A DNA stretch of 64,000 bases from Chryseobacterium sp. KACC 21268 (GCA_028736075.1 CP117875.1:3410001-3474000); one strand, 5' to 3'. Shown: positions 1 to 9,236, numbered from the stretch's first letter. The notes: generated from the letters alone by a model not told the origin. Translations and numbers: made by a program.

Positions 1-1
1 A

Positions 2-871
2 AACATCCGTGCGTTGGAAGCTGCAACAGGCGTAGAAATCATCGTTGATGATACGCCAGAAGCCATTCTTCTTTCTTGTTTTGATCCGGTGAGAAGAGAG
101 ATTGCAAGATTGTCCCTTCACAGATTGGTGACCGATGGTAGAATTCACCCAGCGAGAATCGAGGAAGTGGTTGAAAAAACAAGAAAGCAAATCGAGGAAG
201 AAATCATTGAAGTGGGTAAAAGAACGATCATTGATCTAGGCATCCACGGTCTTCACCCAGAATTGGTAAAAGTGGTTGGTAGAATGAAGTTCCGTTCTTC
301 CTATGGACAGAATTTACTACAGCACTCCAGAGAAGTTGCCAACATCGCAGCAACGATGGCCGCAGAATTAGGATTAAATGTAAAACTTGCGAAACGTGCA
401 GGTTTACTACACGATATCGGAAAAGTTCCAGAGCAGGAATCAGAATTGCCACACGCACTTCTTGGAATGCAATGGGCTGAGAAATACGGCGAAAATGCAG
501 AAGTGATCAACGCTATTGGTGCTCACCACGACGAGATCGAAATGACTTCTCTCCTATCACCAATCATCCAAGTTGCCGACGCTATCTCCGGTGCAAGACC
601 AGGCGCAAGAAGACAAGTTTTGGAATCTTACATCCAAAGGCTGAAAGATCTGGAAGCGGCTGCGTTAAGTTTCGACGGCGTTTCCAGCGCTTACGCAATC
701 CAAGCGGGAAGAGAACTGAGAGTAATGGTAGAAAGTGGAAAAGTGAACGACGAAAATGCGCACCAACTGTCTTACGACATCTCTGAGAAGATTCAAAACG
801 AATTGACTTACCCAGGACAAGTAAGAGTTACAGTAATTAGAGAAACAAGATCTGTGAATATCGCGAGATAA
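2..871 (+). CDS. rny: Ribonuclease Y, C-terminal part (partial at window start)
   Basis: This is the 3' end of the gene for RNase Y, the membrane-anchored endoribonuclease that initiates mRNA decay. The frame is open from base 2, so the N-terminal membrane anchor and coiled coil lie outside the window. The first visible residues ([20 protein letters not shown]) are the end of the KH RNA-binding domain. The HD phosphohydrolase domain follows, with the conserved LLHDIGK and AHHDEIE motifs that bind the catalytic metal. Residue order and spacing match the family closely, and the gene ends at a strong terminator. Identification is secure; only the start is unknown. Confidence 0.97.
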   Translation, partial: NIRALEAATGVEIIVDDTPEAILLSCFDPVRREIARLSLHRLVTDGRIHPARIEEVVEKTRKQIEEEIIEVGKRTIIDLGIHGLHPELVKVVGRMKFRSSYGQNLLQHSREVANIAATMAAELGLNVKLAKRAGLLHDIGKVPEQESELPHALLGMQWAEKYGENAEVINAIGAHHDEIEMTSLLSPIIQVADAISGARPGARRQVLESYIQRLKDLEAAALSFDGVSSAYAIQAGRELRVMVESGKVNDENAHQLSYDISEKIQNELTYPGQVRVTVIRETRSVNIAR

Positions 872-890
872 TTTTCAGTTTGATATAAAA

Positions 891-929
891 AATAAAGGCT
901 TCCAGATTTTGGAAGCCTTTATTTTTTTA
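891..929 (+). terminator. Rho-independent terminator of rny
   Basis: An 11-bp perfect stem (AAAGGCTTCCA at 894-904 pairing with 910-920) with a 5-nt loop is followed by a T-rich run. It lies just after the rny stop and separates rny from the convergent ggt gene. Confidence 0.85.
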
Positions 930-987
930 TAGTTTGGATAATTTATCTGAAACGATTAGGAACATTAATTTATACTTTAATAATTTC

Positions 988-2673
988 TTATTCTACTCCA
1001 ACGGAATCATCTCCTCTCCCATCTGCAACTGCGTGGACATTTTGATTATCATCAACAAGAATGATTTCTGTTTTTCCGATTTGCTTAATTTTCTCGAATT
1101 TGTAATTCTTTTTTTCAAGAGCTTTGATCGTAGTTTCCGGGAAGTTATATTCTATTTTTACAACTTCCGGAAGCCATTGGTGATGAAACTTCGGTGTATT
1201 GATTGAGAAATTGGCATTTTGATTAAAATCAATCACACCAACAATTGCCTGAAAAACTGAAGTCGGAATTGTAGTTCCACCGGGAGTGCCTACAACCATT
1301 CTTACTTTTCCATCTTTTAAAACTATTGTTGGCGTCATAGAAGATAGCATTCTTTTTCCGGGCTCAATTTTATTCGCTTCTCCACCCACTGCACCAAACA
1401 TATTTGGAACGCCCGGCTTTATGGAGAAATCGTCCATTTCGTTATTTAAGAAAAATCCTGCACCGGAAACAACTGTTTTGCTTCCGTAATAACCATTAAG
1501 TGTAGTGGTAATGGAAACCGCATTTCCAAACTTATCCAGAATTGAAATATGTGTGGTTTCTGTACTTTCTTTTGGCTGATTGACAATCTTTCCAACATCC
1601 TTACTCGGCGTCGCTAAATCCTGATTATAAGAACTCCAACGTTTTTTGAGATAATCATCAGAAATCAGCATTTGGGTTTTATCTTCTGTAAAATCAGGAT
1701 CACCCATATATTCTGCCCTGTCAGCATAAGCTCTTCTTTCAGCTTCTATCATAATCTGAACTGCCTCTGCAGAATTCTGCTGATATTTGGAAAGATCTTC
1801 ATAAGAAGCCAATTTGAGCATCTGAGCCAGCAAAGTTCCCCCGCTGGACGGCATTGGCATAGAAACAATCTGATTACCTTTATAATCGAACGTCAGTGCT
1901 TTTCTTTCTTTGGTTTTATACGCTTTAAGGTCTTTTGCCTGTATAATTCCGTTTCCAAGTTTCATTTCTGCGAGAATTAATTCTGCAGTTCTTCCTTCGT
2001 AGAATTCTTTTTCTCCAGATTTCTGGATTCTTCTTAAGGTTTCTGCCAGCTCTGGCTGAATCAAAAGATCTCCTGCCTTCCAGCCTTTATCATTAATAAA
2101 AACAATTTTGTTCTTGTTATGTTTCTTAAAATCGGCTTGGTGGCGATTCAAAAGATCAGCTTCCTGCTCAGTAATAGAGAAGCCTTTCTGTGCCAAATCT
2201 ATCGCAGGTTCTATTAGTTTCGAAAAGGGCAGTTTAGCATATTTCAAAGTTTCAAACATTCCCGAGATACTTCCCGGAACGCCGACGGATAATCTTCCGT
2301 ACTGTGACAAATCTGTATTTGCATTTCCCTTTTTGTCCCAATACATATTGAAACTCGCTTTTGAAGGTGCCGTCTCACGATAATCGAAAGCCAACTTTTT
2401 CCCATCAGAAGTCACTGCGACCATAAATCCGCCTCCACCGATATTTCCGGCTTGAGGATAAACGACAGCCAAAGCCAATTGGGTTACTATTGCGGCATCA
2501 AAAGCATTTCCTCCTTCTTTCATAATCTTGGAACCTGCCTCACTGGCCAATGGATGCGCGGATACCACCACTCCTTTGCTCTTAACTTTGACTTCTTTGA
2601 TGAGATTGAAGTCTGTATATTGTGCAGAAACCGTGATGGATAATAGGAAACTTGCGTATAGTATTTTTTTCAT
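988..2673 (-). CDS. ggt: Gamma-glutamyltranspeptidase precursor
   Basis: This exported N-terminal-nucleophile hydrolase cleaves gamma-glutamyl bonds of glutathione and transfers the glutamyl group. At 561 aa it has the family's usual size. It begins with a signal peptide (MKKILYASFLLSITVSAQ). The autocleavage site and nucleophile are visible as TTHIS, with catalytic Thr at about residue 374; the substrate Arg lies in YRETAP (about 99), and the SSMTPT and GTPGG loops of the small subunit follow. The protein is expected to self-process into large and small subunits in the periplasm. It lies 26 nt downstream of the pentapeptide gene on the same strand and may share its transcript. Confidence 0.95.
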   Translation of the reverse strand: MKKILYASFLLSITVSAQYTDFNLIKEVKVKSKGVVVSAHPLASEAGSKIMKEGGNAFDAAIVTQLALAVVYPQAGNIGGGGFMVAVTSDGKKLAFDYRETAPSKASFNMYWDKKGNANTDLSQYGRLSVGVPGSISGMFETLKYAKLPFSKLIEPAIDLAQKGFSITEQEADLLNRHQADFKKHNKNKIVFINDKGWKAGDLLIQPELAETLRRIQKSGEKEFYEGRTAELILAEMKLGNGIIQAKDLKAYKTKERKALTFDYKGNQIVSMPMPSSGGTLLAQMLKLASYEDLSKYQQNSAEAVQIMIEAERRAYADRAEYMGDPDFTEDKTQMLISDDYLKKRWSSYNQDLATPSKDVGKIVNQPKESTETTHISILDKFGNAVSITTTLNGYYGSKTVVSGAGFFLNNEMDDFSIKPGVPNMFGAVGGEANKIEPGKRMLSSMTPTIVLKDGKVRMVVGTPGGTTIPTSVFQAIVGVIDFNQNANFSINTPKFHHQWLPEVVKIEYNFPETTIKALEKKNYKFEKIKQIGKTEIILVDDNQNVHAVADGRGDDSVGVE

Positions 2674-2699
2674 TTTTTTTTAAATTTAATAGGTTTTGA

Positions 2700-3260
2700 C
2701 TATTCGATAATAATCTGTAATCTGTCTAATAGTCCCGCGAGATTATCTTTTGCAAATTTGGTTTTTTTGAGTTGATTTTTAATAGGATCGATGGAATAAT
2801 TGATTGCGTTTTTGAGATTGGCATTGTCCAAGATTGTGCGATCGAAAACTGCGTTTGTCAAATTTGATTGGTCAAAAAATGAATTAGACAAGTTGGCTTC
2901 CGTAAAATCCACTTCTTTTAAAGTGGAATTTTTGAACGTCGTTTTTCGAAGATCCAATTGATAAAAAGAAGAATGATCCAAAATACAATCTTCAAATTTG
3001 AAAGAGATATTGAAGGAATGCGCATCCTCAAAATTAAGTCCGATCATCTTGCAATTCTTGAAAACAACATCCCGAAAAGCTGTCTGATGAATTTTAGCAT
3101 TGCTCATATCACAATCTTTGAAATCGCAATCTGAGAATTTGAAATCGGACATATTCTGACCAGAAAAATTAATATCGACGAAAACACAATTTTCGTAATC
3201 TGCTTTTTCAAGTTCTTTAAAATCGGTTTTTGTAAATTTTTGTTCGGAGAAATAATTCAT
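2700..3260 (-). CDS. Pentapeptide-repeat protein
   Basis: This 186-aa protein is built almost entirely of five-residue repeats with a central Phe/Leu and small or polar flanking residues (for example CDFKDCDMSNAKI, TFKNSTLKEVDFTEANLSNSFF). Such repeats fold into a right-handed quadrilateral beta-helix. It has no signal peptide or membrane segment, so it is probably cytoplasmic. Some family members (Qnr, MfpA) bind DNA gyrase, but nothing here shows that role. Its start codon directly abuts the bestrophin-like gene's stop codon, so the two are probably cotranscribed. The fold is clear and the function unknown. Confidence 0.85.
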   Translation of the reverse strand: MNYFSEQKFTKTDFKELEKADYENCVFVDINFSGQNMSDFKFSDCDFKDCDMSNAKIHQTAFRDVVFKNCKMIGLNFEDAHSFNISFKFEDCILDHSSFYQLDLRKTTFKNSTLKEVDFTEANLSNSFFDQSNLTNAVFDRTILDNANLKNAINYSIDPIKNQLKKTKFAKDNLAGLLDRLQIIIE

Positions 3261-4184
3261 TTAGTCTATAAAATAAGAGTTAGAAACTTCAAGTTTTGGT
3301 TGCGGAATCTGTGCTTGTTCGAAGATAGAAAACTCGATTGTTTTACAAAGCGTGTTGAGTGCGAGATCATTCTCTTCCTCATCAAACGGATCCTGAATTT
3401 CATTAATAACAGCATCCAGCGCGATAAAAGTATAACTGATCAGCAAAACGATAATTGGCATCATCCAACCGACCGCATCCACCAAACCGAATGGCAGCCA
3501 AAAACAATACATATAAACCGTCCTGTGCAGCAAAACATTGTATGCAAAAGGCAAAGGTGTATTTGCAATCCTTTCGCAGCCACCGACAATATTTGAAAGT
3601 TGATTTAATTGATGATCAAGAGAAGTTAAAACAATCGTATCCATATTTTTTTTTCGATTCTGAGTATTGATCCACTCGCCCATTATGTCCAACAAAATAA
3701 TCGGTTTGAATTTTTTATCTTTTACTTTCTCGAAATTTTCATCGGACAATAATTCTTCTAATTTCTTATTTGCATCTTTGTTTCTGAGTTGGTAGTTGAG
3801 CGCCCAGCAAACCGCCGAGATCATTTTGATGAATTCCTGTTTTTTAATTTTTGAATCTGGAGAATAATCATTAATCAAAGTCAAAACCTGACGCGTCAAA
3901 GACCTTGTTTCGATGACCAGCAATCCCCAAAGTTTACGTCCTTCCCAAAATCTATCATAGCTGGCAGAGTTACAAAATCCCATAAAAATCGCTAATGACA
4001 ATCCAAGCAACGTGAAGATCGCTGGATTGAGATGGACTTTGTAATCGTAGATATTCCCTTTGAAATATAGGACAACCAAAGAGAAAATCGTGATGACCAA
4101 TAATTGCGGAATGATCTTGCGAAGAACAGAACCTTTCCAGACGAACAGCATTTTCAACCAATTGGTTCTTTCTCTAATGATCAT
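3261..4184 (-). CDS. Bestrophin-like (UPF0187) membrane channel protein
   Basis: This 307-aa protein belongs to the bacterial bestrophin family of pentameric anion or cation channels. It opens with the family signature: a conserved Arg/Trp-rich N-terminus (RERTNWLKMLFVWKGSV), two closely spaced membrane helices (about residues 23-70), and the motif NSASYDRFWEGRKLWG. Another hydrophobic pair lies near residues 205-250 and the cytoplasmic tail contains the acidic DPFDEEENDL segment, comparable with the bestrophin acidic cluster. It is first in a likely unit with the pentapeptide gene and is transcribed divergently from the glycosyltransferase. Confidence 0.85.
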   Translation of the reverse strand: MIIRERTNWLKMLFVWKGSVLRKIIPQLLVITIFSLVVLYFKGNIYDYKVHLNPAIFTLLGLSLAIFMGFCNSASYDRFWEGRKLWGLLVIETRSLTRQVLTLINDYSPDSKIKKQEFIKMISAVCWALNYQLRNKDANKKLEELLSDENFEKVKDKKFKPIILLDIMGEWINTQNRKKNMDTIVLTSLDHQLNQLSNIVGGCERIANTPLPFAYNVLLHRTVYMYCFWLPFGLVDAVGWMMPIIVLLISYTFIALDAVINEIQDPFDEEENDLALNTLCKTIEFSIFEQAQIPQPKLEVSNSYFID

Positions 4185-4272
4185 GGTAAAATAAATTATA
4201 AAAGTCCTATTTTAGACCTTTCAAAAAAGTATATAAAATTACTGAATAGTTTGATGAAGCCGAAATTCTTAA

Positions 4273-5577
4273 ATGGAAAATTCTAAAAAAGTTTTAATTG
4301 TCACCTATTATTGGCCGCCTGCTGGTGGACCTGGCGTTCAGCGCTGGTTGAAGTTCGCCAAATACCTTCCCGAGTTTGGCTGGGAACCGATTATCTATAC
4401 GCCCGAAAATCCGAGTTATCCTTTGGTAGATGAGACTTTGACCAAAGAAGTTCCGCAAGATCTGAAAATCGTGAAGACCAATATTTGGGAACCTTATCAG
4501 ATCGCGGAGAAATTCAGTAAGAGCAATAAGAAGTTCAAAGGTGGGCAGTTTGATGTTGGGAAGAATCAGTCTTTTGTTTCGAAATTTTCGATTTTTATCC
4601 GGGGAAATTTTTTTATTCCGGATGCGAGGAAATTTTGGGTGAAACCTTCGATTAAATTTTTGAAGCATTACTTGAAGGAACATCATATTGATACGATTGT
4701 CACGACTGGTCCGCCACACAGTTTGCACTTGATCGGACTTGGACTGAAAAAGGAATTGCCAGATCTGAAATGGATTGCTGATTTCCGTGATCCGTGGACA
4801 GAAATTTCTTATTACAAACATTTGAAACTGACTTCAGGTTCTGATAGAAAACACAGACAACTTGAAAAATCGGTTTTTGAAAATGCTGATTTGACGCTGG
4901 CAACGAGTTACACGGACGCAGAGAATTTCAGGAAAAATGGGGCGAATGCATTTTGTATTACTAATGGTTTCGATAAACAAGAAACTATCGAGGGTTCGAA
5001 TCCCTTCCTCTCTGCAAAATTCACATTAAGCTATGTTGGCGTTTTGGAGCAGTTGCGAAATCCGGAGAATCTTTGGAAGGCTTTGATTACGCTTTGTGAA
5101 AAACATCAAGATTTTGCTAAGGATTTTGAATTGAAATTTGTTGGACGAGTGGATGATAAGATCTTGAACGAGATCGAGAATTCTGTTTTGAAAAATAACA
5201 TTCAGAATCTTGGTTATTTGGCGCACGATGAATCGGTGAAGGAAATGGAAAAATCGGATCTTCTTTTGATCACCAATTTCCCTAATGAGAGTTCGAAAGG
5301 CATCATTCCGGGAAAGTTGTTTGAATATCTGGCGACGGGAAAGAAAATCATCTCTTTTGGACCGAAAGATGCTGATGTGGAAACGATTTTGGATAAAACG
5401 AAAGCTGGGAAACATTTTGATTATTCGGAGATTTTGGAGATTGAAACGTTTGTTTTCTCGCTTTATGAGGATTGGAAAAGTGGAAGATCGATTACGAATT
5501 CGGCGAATATTAATGAATTCAGTAGACGTGAATTGACGAAGGAACTTGTGGCTAAGTTGGAGCGTTTGTGGGTTTGA
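4273..5577 (+). CDS. Glycosyltransferase, GT-B (family 4-like)
   Basis: The 434-aa protein has the GT-B architecture of family 4 glycosyltransferases. The N-terminal half begins with VLIVTYYWPPAGGPGVQRW, the Gly-rich acceptor-side loop typical of these enzymes; the C-terminal half has the sugar-nucleotide site region (SYVGVLEQLRNPENLW and the late FEYLATGKKIISFGP segment with its conserved Glu). It probably adds a sugar to a surface polysaccharide or lipid-linked glycan, but donor and acceptor cannot be read from the sequence. No other sugar genes flank it. Its last codons and stop lie inside a 24-bp tandem repeat. Confidence 0.87.
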   Translation: MENSKKVLIVTYYWPPAGGPGVQRWLKFAKYLPEFGWEPIIYTPENPSYPLVDETLTKEVPQDLKIVKTNIWEPYQIAEKFSKSNKKFKGGQFDVGKNQSFVSKFSIFIRGNFFIPDARKFWVKPSIKFLKHYLKEHHIDTIVTTGPPHSLHLIGLGLKKELPDLKWIADFRDPWTEISYYKHLKLTSGSDRKHRQLEKSVFENADLTLATSYTDAENFRKNGANAFCITNGFDKQETIEGSNPFLSAKFTLSYVGVLEQLRNPENLWKALITLCEKHQDFAKDFELKFVGRVDDKILNEIENSVLKNNIQNLGYLAHDESVKEMEKSDLLLITNFPNESSKGIIPGKLFEYLATGKKIISFGPKDADVETILDKTKAGKHFDYSEILEIETFVFSLYEDWKSGRSITNSANINEFSRRELTKELVAKLERLWV

Positions 5578-5625
5578 GGGTTGGAGCGTTTGTGGGTTTG
5601 AGGGTTGGAGCGTTTGAGGGTTTTG
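5557..5625 (+). repeat. 24-bp G/T-rich tandem repeat overlapping a stop codon
   Basis: Two perfect 24-bp units (5557-5580, 5581-5604; each starts TTGGAGCGTTTG) are followed by a shortened third unit (5605-5620). The glycosyltransferase stop at 5575-5577 falls inside unit one. A looser G/T-rich relative occurs at 19025-19080. Confidence 0.85.
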
Positions 5626-5658
5626 GGAAACTTTGTTTTGATGTGAAAGGGTTCTAAT

Positions 5659-5753
5659 GTGCGCAGCGCGTGAGCGATGGTAACGGTTATCCTTTTTGTT
5701 GGCGTGGGGAAAAAGCTGGGCAACAAAAAGATAATAGTGGACAGCGCGGTCCC
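5659..5753 (+). repeat. Intergenic hairpin element, copy A
   Basis: This is one of five related ~90-115 nt elements in the window (others at 11327, 19111, 32511, 55901). It carries the shared parts: a GAT-GGTAACGGTTATCC block, an inner arm CTTTTTGTTG, its partner CAACAAAAAG, and the closing block ATAATAGTGGACAGCG. The plus-strand orientation matches copies C and D. It may be a structured RNA or a REP-like repeat. Confidence 0.65.
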
Positions 5754-5869
5754 AGCATTGGACAAAGCCAGGGAAAGGACACGCCCAAAAAAATATCTGA
5801 ATATTAAATTGTTGGCACAAATTTTTCTTATCACTGGGTAATTAATATTAACAATAAAAAAATTACAAA

Positions 5870-6139
5870 ATGGGAAATAAAACAAATGGCCTATTGGCAT
5901 TGTTAGGAGTAGGAGCTTTGGCTTGGTGGAAATACAAAAAATCTTCTCCGGAGGATCAACAAAAGGTAAAAGACACCATCAACAACGCGAAAGATAATCT
6001 GACAAAATTCGGAAACGATCTGAAAGATAAAGCGACACAAACAGCAGAACAATTGAAAGATAAAGCTAATGATACAGCGGACCAATTCAAAAATAAAGCT
6101 GAAGAAGTGAAGACAGACGTTCAGAACGCTGCACAATAA
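5870..6139 (+). CDS. YtxH-like small envelope-stress protein
   Basis: This 89-aa protein has a short hydrophobic N-terminus (GLLALLGVGALAWW) followed by a highly charged, Lys/Asp/Ala-rich helical region with 11-residue-like repeats (NDLKDKATQTAEQLKDKAND, then ADQFKNKAEEVKTD). That layout is typical of YtxH/apolipoprotein-like proteins often linked to general stress. It could also be compared with LEA-like proteins. It stands alone, between the repeat-bearing gap and a bidirectional terminator. The layout is clear; the cellular role is not known. Confidence 0.75.
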   Translation: MGNKTNGLLALLGVGALAWWKYKKSSPEDQQKVKDTINNAKDNLTKFGNDLKDKATQTAEQLKDKANDTADQFKNKAEEVKTDVQNAAQ

Positions 6140-6142
6140 AAT

Positions 6143-6179
6143 AAAAAAACCGTCTCAGTAAAATGAGACGGTTTTTTTA
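6143..6179. terminator. Bidirectional terminator
   Basis: A 10-bp perfect stem (AACCGTCTCA/TGAGACGGTT) has A-rich and T-rich flanks on both sides, so it can stop both the YtxH-like gene and the convergent EamA gene. Confidence 0.85.
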
Positions 6180-6189
6180 TGTCATTTTT

Positions 6190-7173
6190 TTAGTGGTAAG
6201 CTTTGGCTGGCTCTACTTCATTTTTAGATGGTAGATTCATCAGGACAATGGCGAAAAGTATCAATACGATCCCGAACCATTGGATGAGAATGACTTCTTC
6301 TTTCAATAATACAAAAGCCATCGTGACAGAAACCGGAAGTTCCAAGGACGAGATGATACTTCCCAATCCCAAACCTGCTTTGGGAAATCCGATGTTAAAT
6401 AAAATCGGTGGAATGATGGTTCCGAATAATGCCAAAACAAATCCATAGGTCCAGAAAATGGAATAATCGAATGGGCGAATGTGTTGTGTATTTTCTGTAA
6501 AATTGAGGTAGAACGATCTCAGTCCTTCAAAATGCAAAGGTCCGATCTGGGCGAAGAATAAAAATAACATTACGACAATCAAACCGCCTGTCAGCATCGT
6601 CATACTTTTTCTTAGAACCGGCAAATGCGTTGCAATTGTATTTGAGGTAAACATTGTCATCGTGAAAGATGCCGCGGCCAAAACGCCCCAGAAGATGCCG
6701 TGCCAATCAAGCTCGACCTTCATATTGATCAGGTTGGTTGCCAGAATTGTGCCTGCTAAAACGATGATCACTGCGATGACCTTTCTGGCATTCGGGAATT
6801 TCTTGGCGATAAAACTTTCAACAACCACGCTGAACCAAACGGATTGCATCAACAAAACGATGGCGATGGAAACATTGATGTATTGAACCGCGATGTAATA
6901 GAATAAACTGGTGAATCCCATAGAAGTTCCTGCCAACATCAGCATTCTGATTTCTTTGGAAGTTGGTTTTGAAAGTTGTTTTTTTGAGGTTTTGGTTTGG
7001 ATGAGATTTAGTATCAACAATCCTATAAATCCTAAGACAAACTGCGCTGTCGTGACCTCGGAAGTGGTAAATCCATCTTTGTAGGACATCTTAACAAACG
7101 TTGCCAGCATTCCGTAGATGCTCGCTCCGATGCCGACAAACAGTACGCCTTTTAATATATTTTTTTTCTCCAT
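6190..7173 (-). CDS. EamA-family (DMT) transporter
   Basis: This inner-membrane protein of the drug/metabolite transporter superfamily has ten hydrophobic helices arranged as two EamA repeats (the first starts GVLFVGIGASIYGMLATFVK; the second starts GIFWGVLAAASFTMTMF). Family members export amino acids, nucleotides or other metabolites; the substrate is not evident. I place the start at 7173 (MEKKNILK, 327 aa) because the open frame's 31-residue extension to 7266 is not membrane-like and runs into the next gene's terminator. Confidence 0.85.
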   Translation of the reverse strand: MEKKNILKGVLFVGIGASIYGMLATFVKMSYKDGFTTSEVTTAQFVLGFIGLLILNLIQTKTSKKQLSKPTSKEIRMLMLAGTSMGFTSLFYYIAVQYINVSIAIVLLMQSVWFSVVVESFIAKKFPNARKVIAVIIVLAGTILATNLINMKVELDWHGIFWGVLAAASFTMTMFTSNTIATHLPVLRKSMTMLTGGLIVVMLFLFFAQIGPLHFEGLRSFYLNFTENTQHIRPFDYSIFWTYGFVLALFGTIIPPILFNIGFPKAGLGLGSIISSLELPVSVTMAFVLLKEEVILIQWFGIVLILFAIVLMNLPSKNEVEPAKAYH

Positions 7174-7263
7174 AACTATTTTTGAGCCGGCAAATTTACG
7201 ATTAAAAAAATAGCTAGTCGAGTTTGGTTGAAGATAATTGAGATTGAGGATATAAATCATAAA

Positions 7264-7294
7264 CAAAAAACCGCCTCATCGTAGTGAGACGGTT
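7264..7294 (-). terminator. Terminator of the P-domain T9SS gene
   Basis: On the minus strand the stem AACCGTCTCA/TGAGGCGGTT (one imperfect pair) ends in a run of six T residues, just downstream of the gene at 7321. Confidence 0.75.
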
Positions 7295-7320
7295 GCAATT
7301 CAATTCGGAATTAGGACATT

Positions 7321-8181
7321 CTATTTCTTGATTAATTTAATAGTCATCAGTCTTTCTCCGTTGACAATAGGTGTAAGGATGTACATTCCAGAAGTCCAAC
7401 TTTCTGTTGGGATTTTAAGATCTCCTGAAGAATTTTTAGAAGCATTCTGATTGTAAGAATATACTTTTTTCCCATCCATAGAATAGATATCAAACTTGAC
7501 ATCCTTTGCAGAAGTATTGACTTTCAGATTCAATGTTTCTTTGAATGGATTACCCAAAACAGAAAGTCCTGGCGTACTTACAATTGATGTATTGACTCCT
7601 AAGAAAGTACCGGGATCAAAAACAACCTGCCAGTTATTGAGCGATCCAGTATCACTTGCCACGGAATCAAAAAGCTTGAGTGACCAAGTTCCATTGACTG
7701 CCAAACCAGTAAATAAAGTAGATAAATTAGCCACCGTGTAATCTGCAGGATTTGTGGTAGCACTTACGGATGGCAGATAAGTACCAGCCGGAATATTGTC
7801 TCCAGTCAACAGCCCAACAGTACTGATAGGCGCAGTAGCAGCAGAATTGAATGTCAAAACATTAGCAGATCCAAAGTTGGCACTAGATCCTACACCAGTT
7901 GCAGTTGTGCTTCCTACTCTTTTAATTAGAGCAATTGCTCCAGTTGTTGCTCCACCGGGAACTACCAGACCAACCGTAACATCTCCACTCCAAGTATGAG
8001 TCAGCGCTAATTTGACTGAGACCTTGGAAGGATCAGAAATAGTTTCTACTAAACTAACTGGGATGGAGGAAGTAACTCCTGCGGTACTATTATCAGGAAT
8101 AGCAGTTAATGTGGTATTGCTAAAAGTTTGAGCACCTAACGCTCCAGATAGCAAGATTGCAAAGAATAATTTTTTGTTCAT
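7321..8181 (-). CDS. T9SS-sorted secreted protein with proprotein-convertase P domain
   Basis: The 286-aa product starts at MNKKLFFAILLSGALGAQ, a signal peptide; I use the ATG at 8181 because the extra ten residues upstream would spoil it. The middle (about 25-190) resembles the P domain (LALTHTWSGDVTVGLVVPGG, and later GTWSLKLFDSVASDTGSLNN), usually a beta-sandwich attached to extracellular proteases but here alone. The last ~80 residues are a T9SS type A sorting domain (VLGNPFKETLNL, IYSMDGKKV, and the ending IKLIKK). It should therefore be exported by Sec, moved across the outer membrane by T9SS and attached to the cell surface or released. Confidence 0.85.
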   Translation of the reverse strand: MNKKLFFAILLSGALGAQTFSNTTLTAIPDNSTAGVTSSIPVSLVETISDPSKVSVKLALTHTWSGDVTVGLVVPGGATTGAIALIKRVGSTTATGVGSSANFGSANVLTFNSAATAPISTVGLLTGDNIPAGTYLPSVSATTNPADYTVANLSTLFTGLAVNGTWSLKLFDSVASDTGSLNNWQVVFDPGTFLGVNTSIVSTPGLSVLGNPFKETLNLKVNTSAKDVKFDIYSMDGKKVYSYNQNASKNSSGDLKIPTESWTSGMYILTPIVNGERLMTIKLIKK

Positions 8182-8432
8182 AATTAATGCATTTAAAAAG
8201 TTAACAATCAAATTTATATAACAATTTTAAATAAAATTATACATTTAACCAATATTAACATATAATTAATATTAAAAACAAAATTAAAATATAATATTTT
8301 CAAACAAAAATGATAAAATTTACAAAAATTATAAAATTTAAATAATAAACTTAAATCTATGAAATAATCATATTTATATAATATTTAAATAGATAAATAC
8401 ATAAATTAGATTAATATTTTAAATCAAATAAA
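8182..8432. other. Extremely AT-rich gene-free gap
   Basis: About 250 bases are almost pure A/T with no credible ORF. The gap holds the upstream region of the P-domain T9SS gene. I see no clear TTG/TAnnTTTG promoter pair. Confidence 0.6.
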
Positions 8433-8455
8433 AAAACCGCCTAATTGGCGGTTTT
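8433..8455 (-). terminator. Terminator of T9SS gene at 8458
   Basis: Minus-strand stem AAACCGCC-AATTA-GGCGGTTT followed by T residues lies directly after the stop codon. Confidence 0.8.
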
Positions 8456-8457
8456 GG

Positions 8458-9216
8458 TTATTCTTTTATTAATTTAGTTTGATTTTTACTACCATCATTA
8501 TATTCGATGGTCAAAATATAATTTCCTTTTTTGAGTTCTGACACTTTTATTTCTTTAGAAATGTTGTTGATTATTTTGATCTTTCTCCCGGAGAAGTCAG
8601 ATATAGTAAGTGATTTTACAGAATCCGCACTATCCAGATAAATTACATCTTTGAAAGGATTTGGATAAACTTTAATTTCCTTCTTAGCAACATCAGACAC
8701 TGCTAGAAACGGTGATTGTGTCAATTTGAAATCATCTAAAATAACCCAATAATCTCCTGACATCCATTGTCCTGAAACTCTTAATTTAAAATCAGCTGAA
8801 GCTGGAATTGTATTTTGAGGTAGAGAGACAGTCCAAGTCGCACAAGCAGCCACGGATGCTAATGTAATTGTTTGTAAAGCAACATAAGTCTGGCCACCAT
8901 CAATAGAATATTCTACTTTCAGGTTACCATTTACTGTTCCGTTGTTGTAAACAAAAGTTTTATACTTGAATGAGATATCCAGTTTCCCTCCATTGGATGC
9001 TGTTGAAGAGTAGGTAGTAGATCCGGTAGCACCACCACTCCAGAATCCTCTTGTCAAACCATAAGTTCCGGCACAAACAGCTTCTACTCCACTTCTGTAG
9101 AAAGAAACATTAGTAAAGCCTGGATACGTTGTATTTTCAAAACTTTCGCTCACATTGATTTGAGCCGATGAAAAGATAGAGGTGATCAAACCTACAAAGA
9201 GTAATTTTTTTTTCAT
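8458..9216 (-). CDS. T9SS type A sorting-domain secreted protein
   Basis: The 252-aa protein has a signal peptide (MKKKLLFVGLITSIFSSAQ), a middle region predicted to be beta-rich (LDISFKYKTFVYNNGTVNGN; DYWVILDDFKLTQ) resembling surface 'choice-of-anchor' or carbohydrate-binding sandwiches, and a C-terminal T9SS domain from about residue 177 (VYPNPFKDVIYL, ISDFSGRKI, LKKGNYILTIEY, ending KLIKE). It probably reaches the cell surface through T9SS. No enzymatic motif is visible, so its role is unknown. It has its own terminator and is separate from rpsA, which also ends at a terminator. Confidence 0.85.
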   Translation of the reverse strand: MKKKLLFVGLITSIFSSAQINVSESFENTTYPGFTNVSFYRSGVEAVCAGTYGLTRGFWSGGATGSTTYSSTASNGGKLDISFKYKTFVYNNGTVNGNLKVEYSIDGGQTYVALQTITLASVAACATWTVSLPQNTIPASADFKLRVSGQWMSGDYWVILDDFKLTQSPFLAVSDVAKKEIKVYPNPFKDVIYLDSADSVKSLTISDFSGRKIKIINNISKEIKVSELKKGNYILTIEYNDGSKNQTKLIKE

Positions 9217-9236
9217 TTATTATATATATTAAAATT

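Noticed and set aside
934-1206. Plus-strand ORF of 90 residues after rny
   Set aside because: It is antisense to the ggt 3' end and rich in Phe/Asn as expected of a shadow frame.
5026-5820. Minus-strand open frame with repeated Pro-Gln-Thr-Leu-Gln motifs
   Set aside because: It runs antisense to the glycosyltransferase and gets its repeats from the 24-bp tandem repeat; no start context or family similarity.
7174-7266. N-terminal extension of the EamA transporter
   Set aside because: The 31 residues are not membrane-like and overlap the neighbouring terminator; the ATG at 7173 gives the normal family start.
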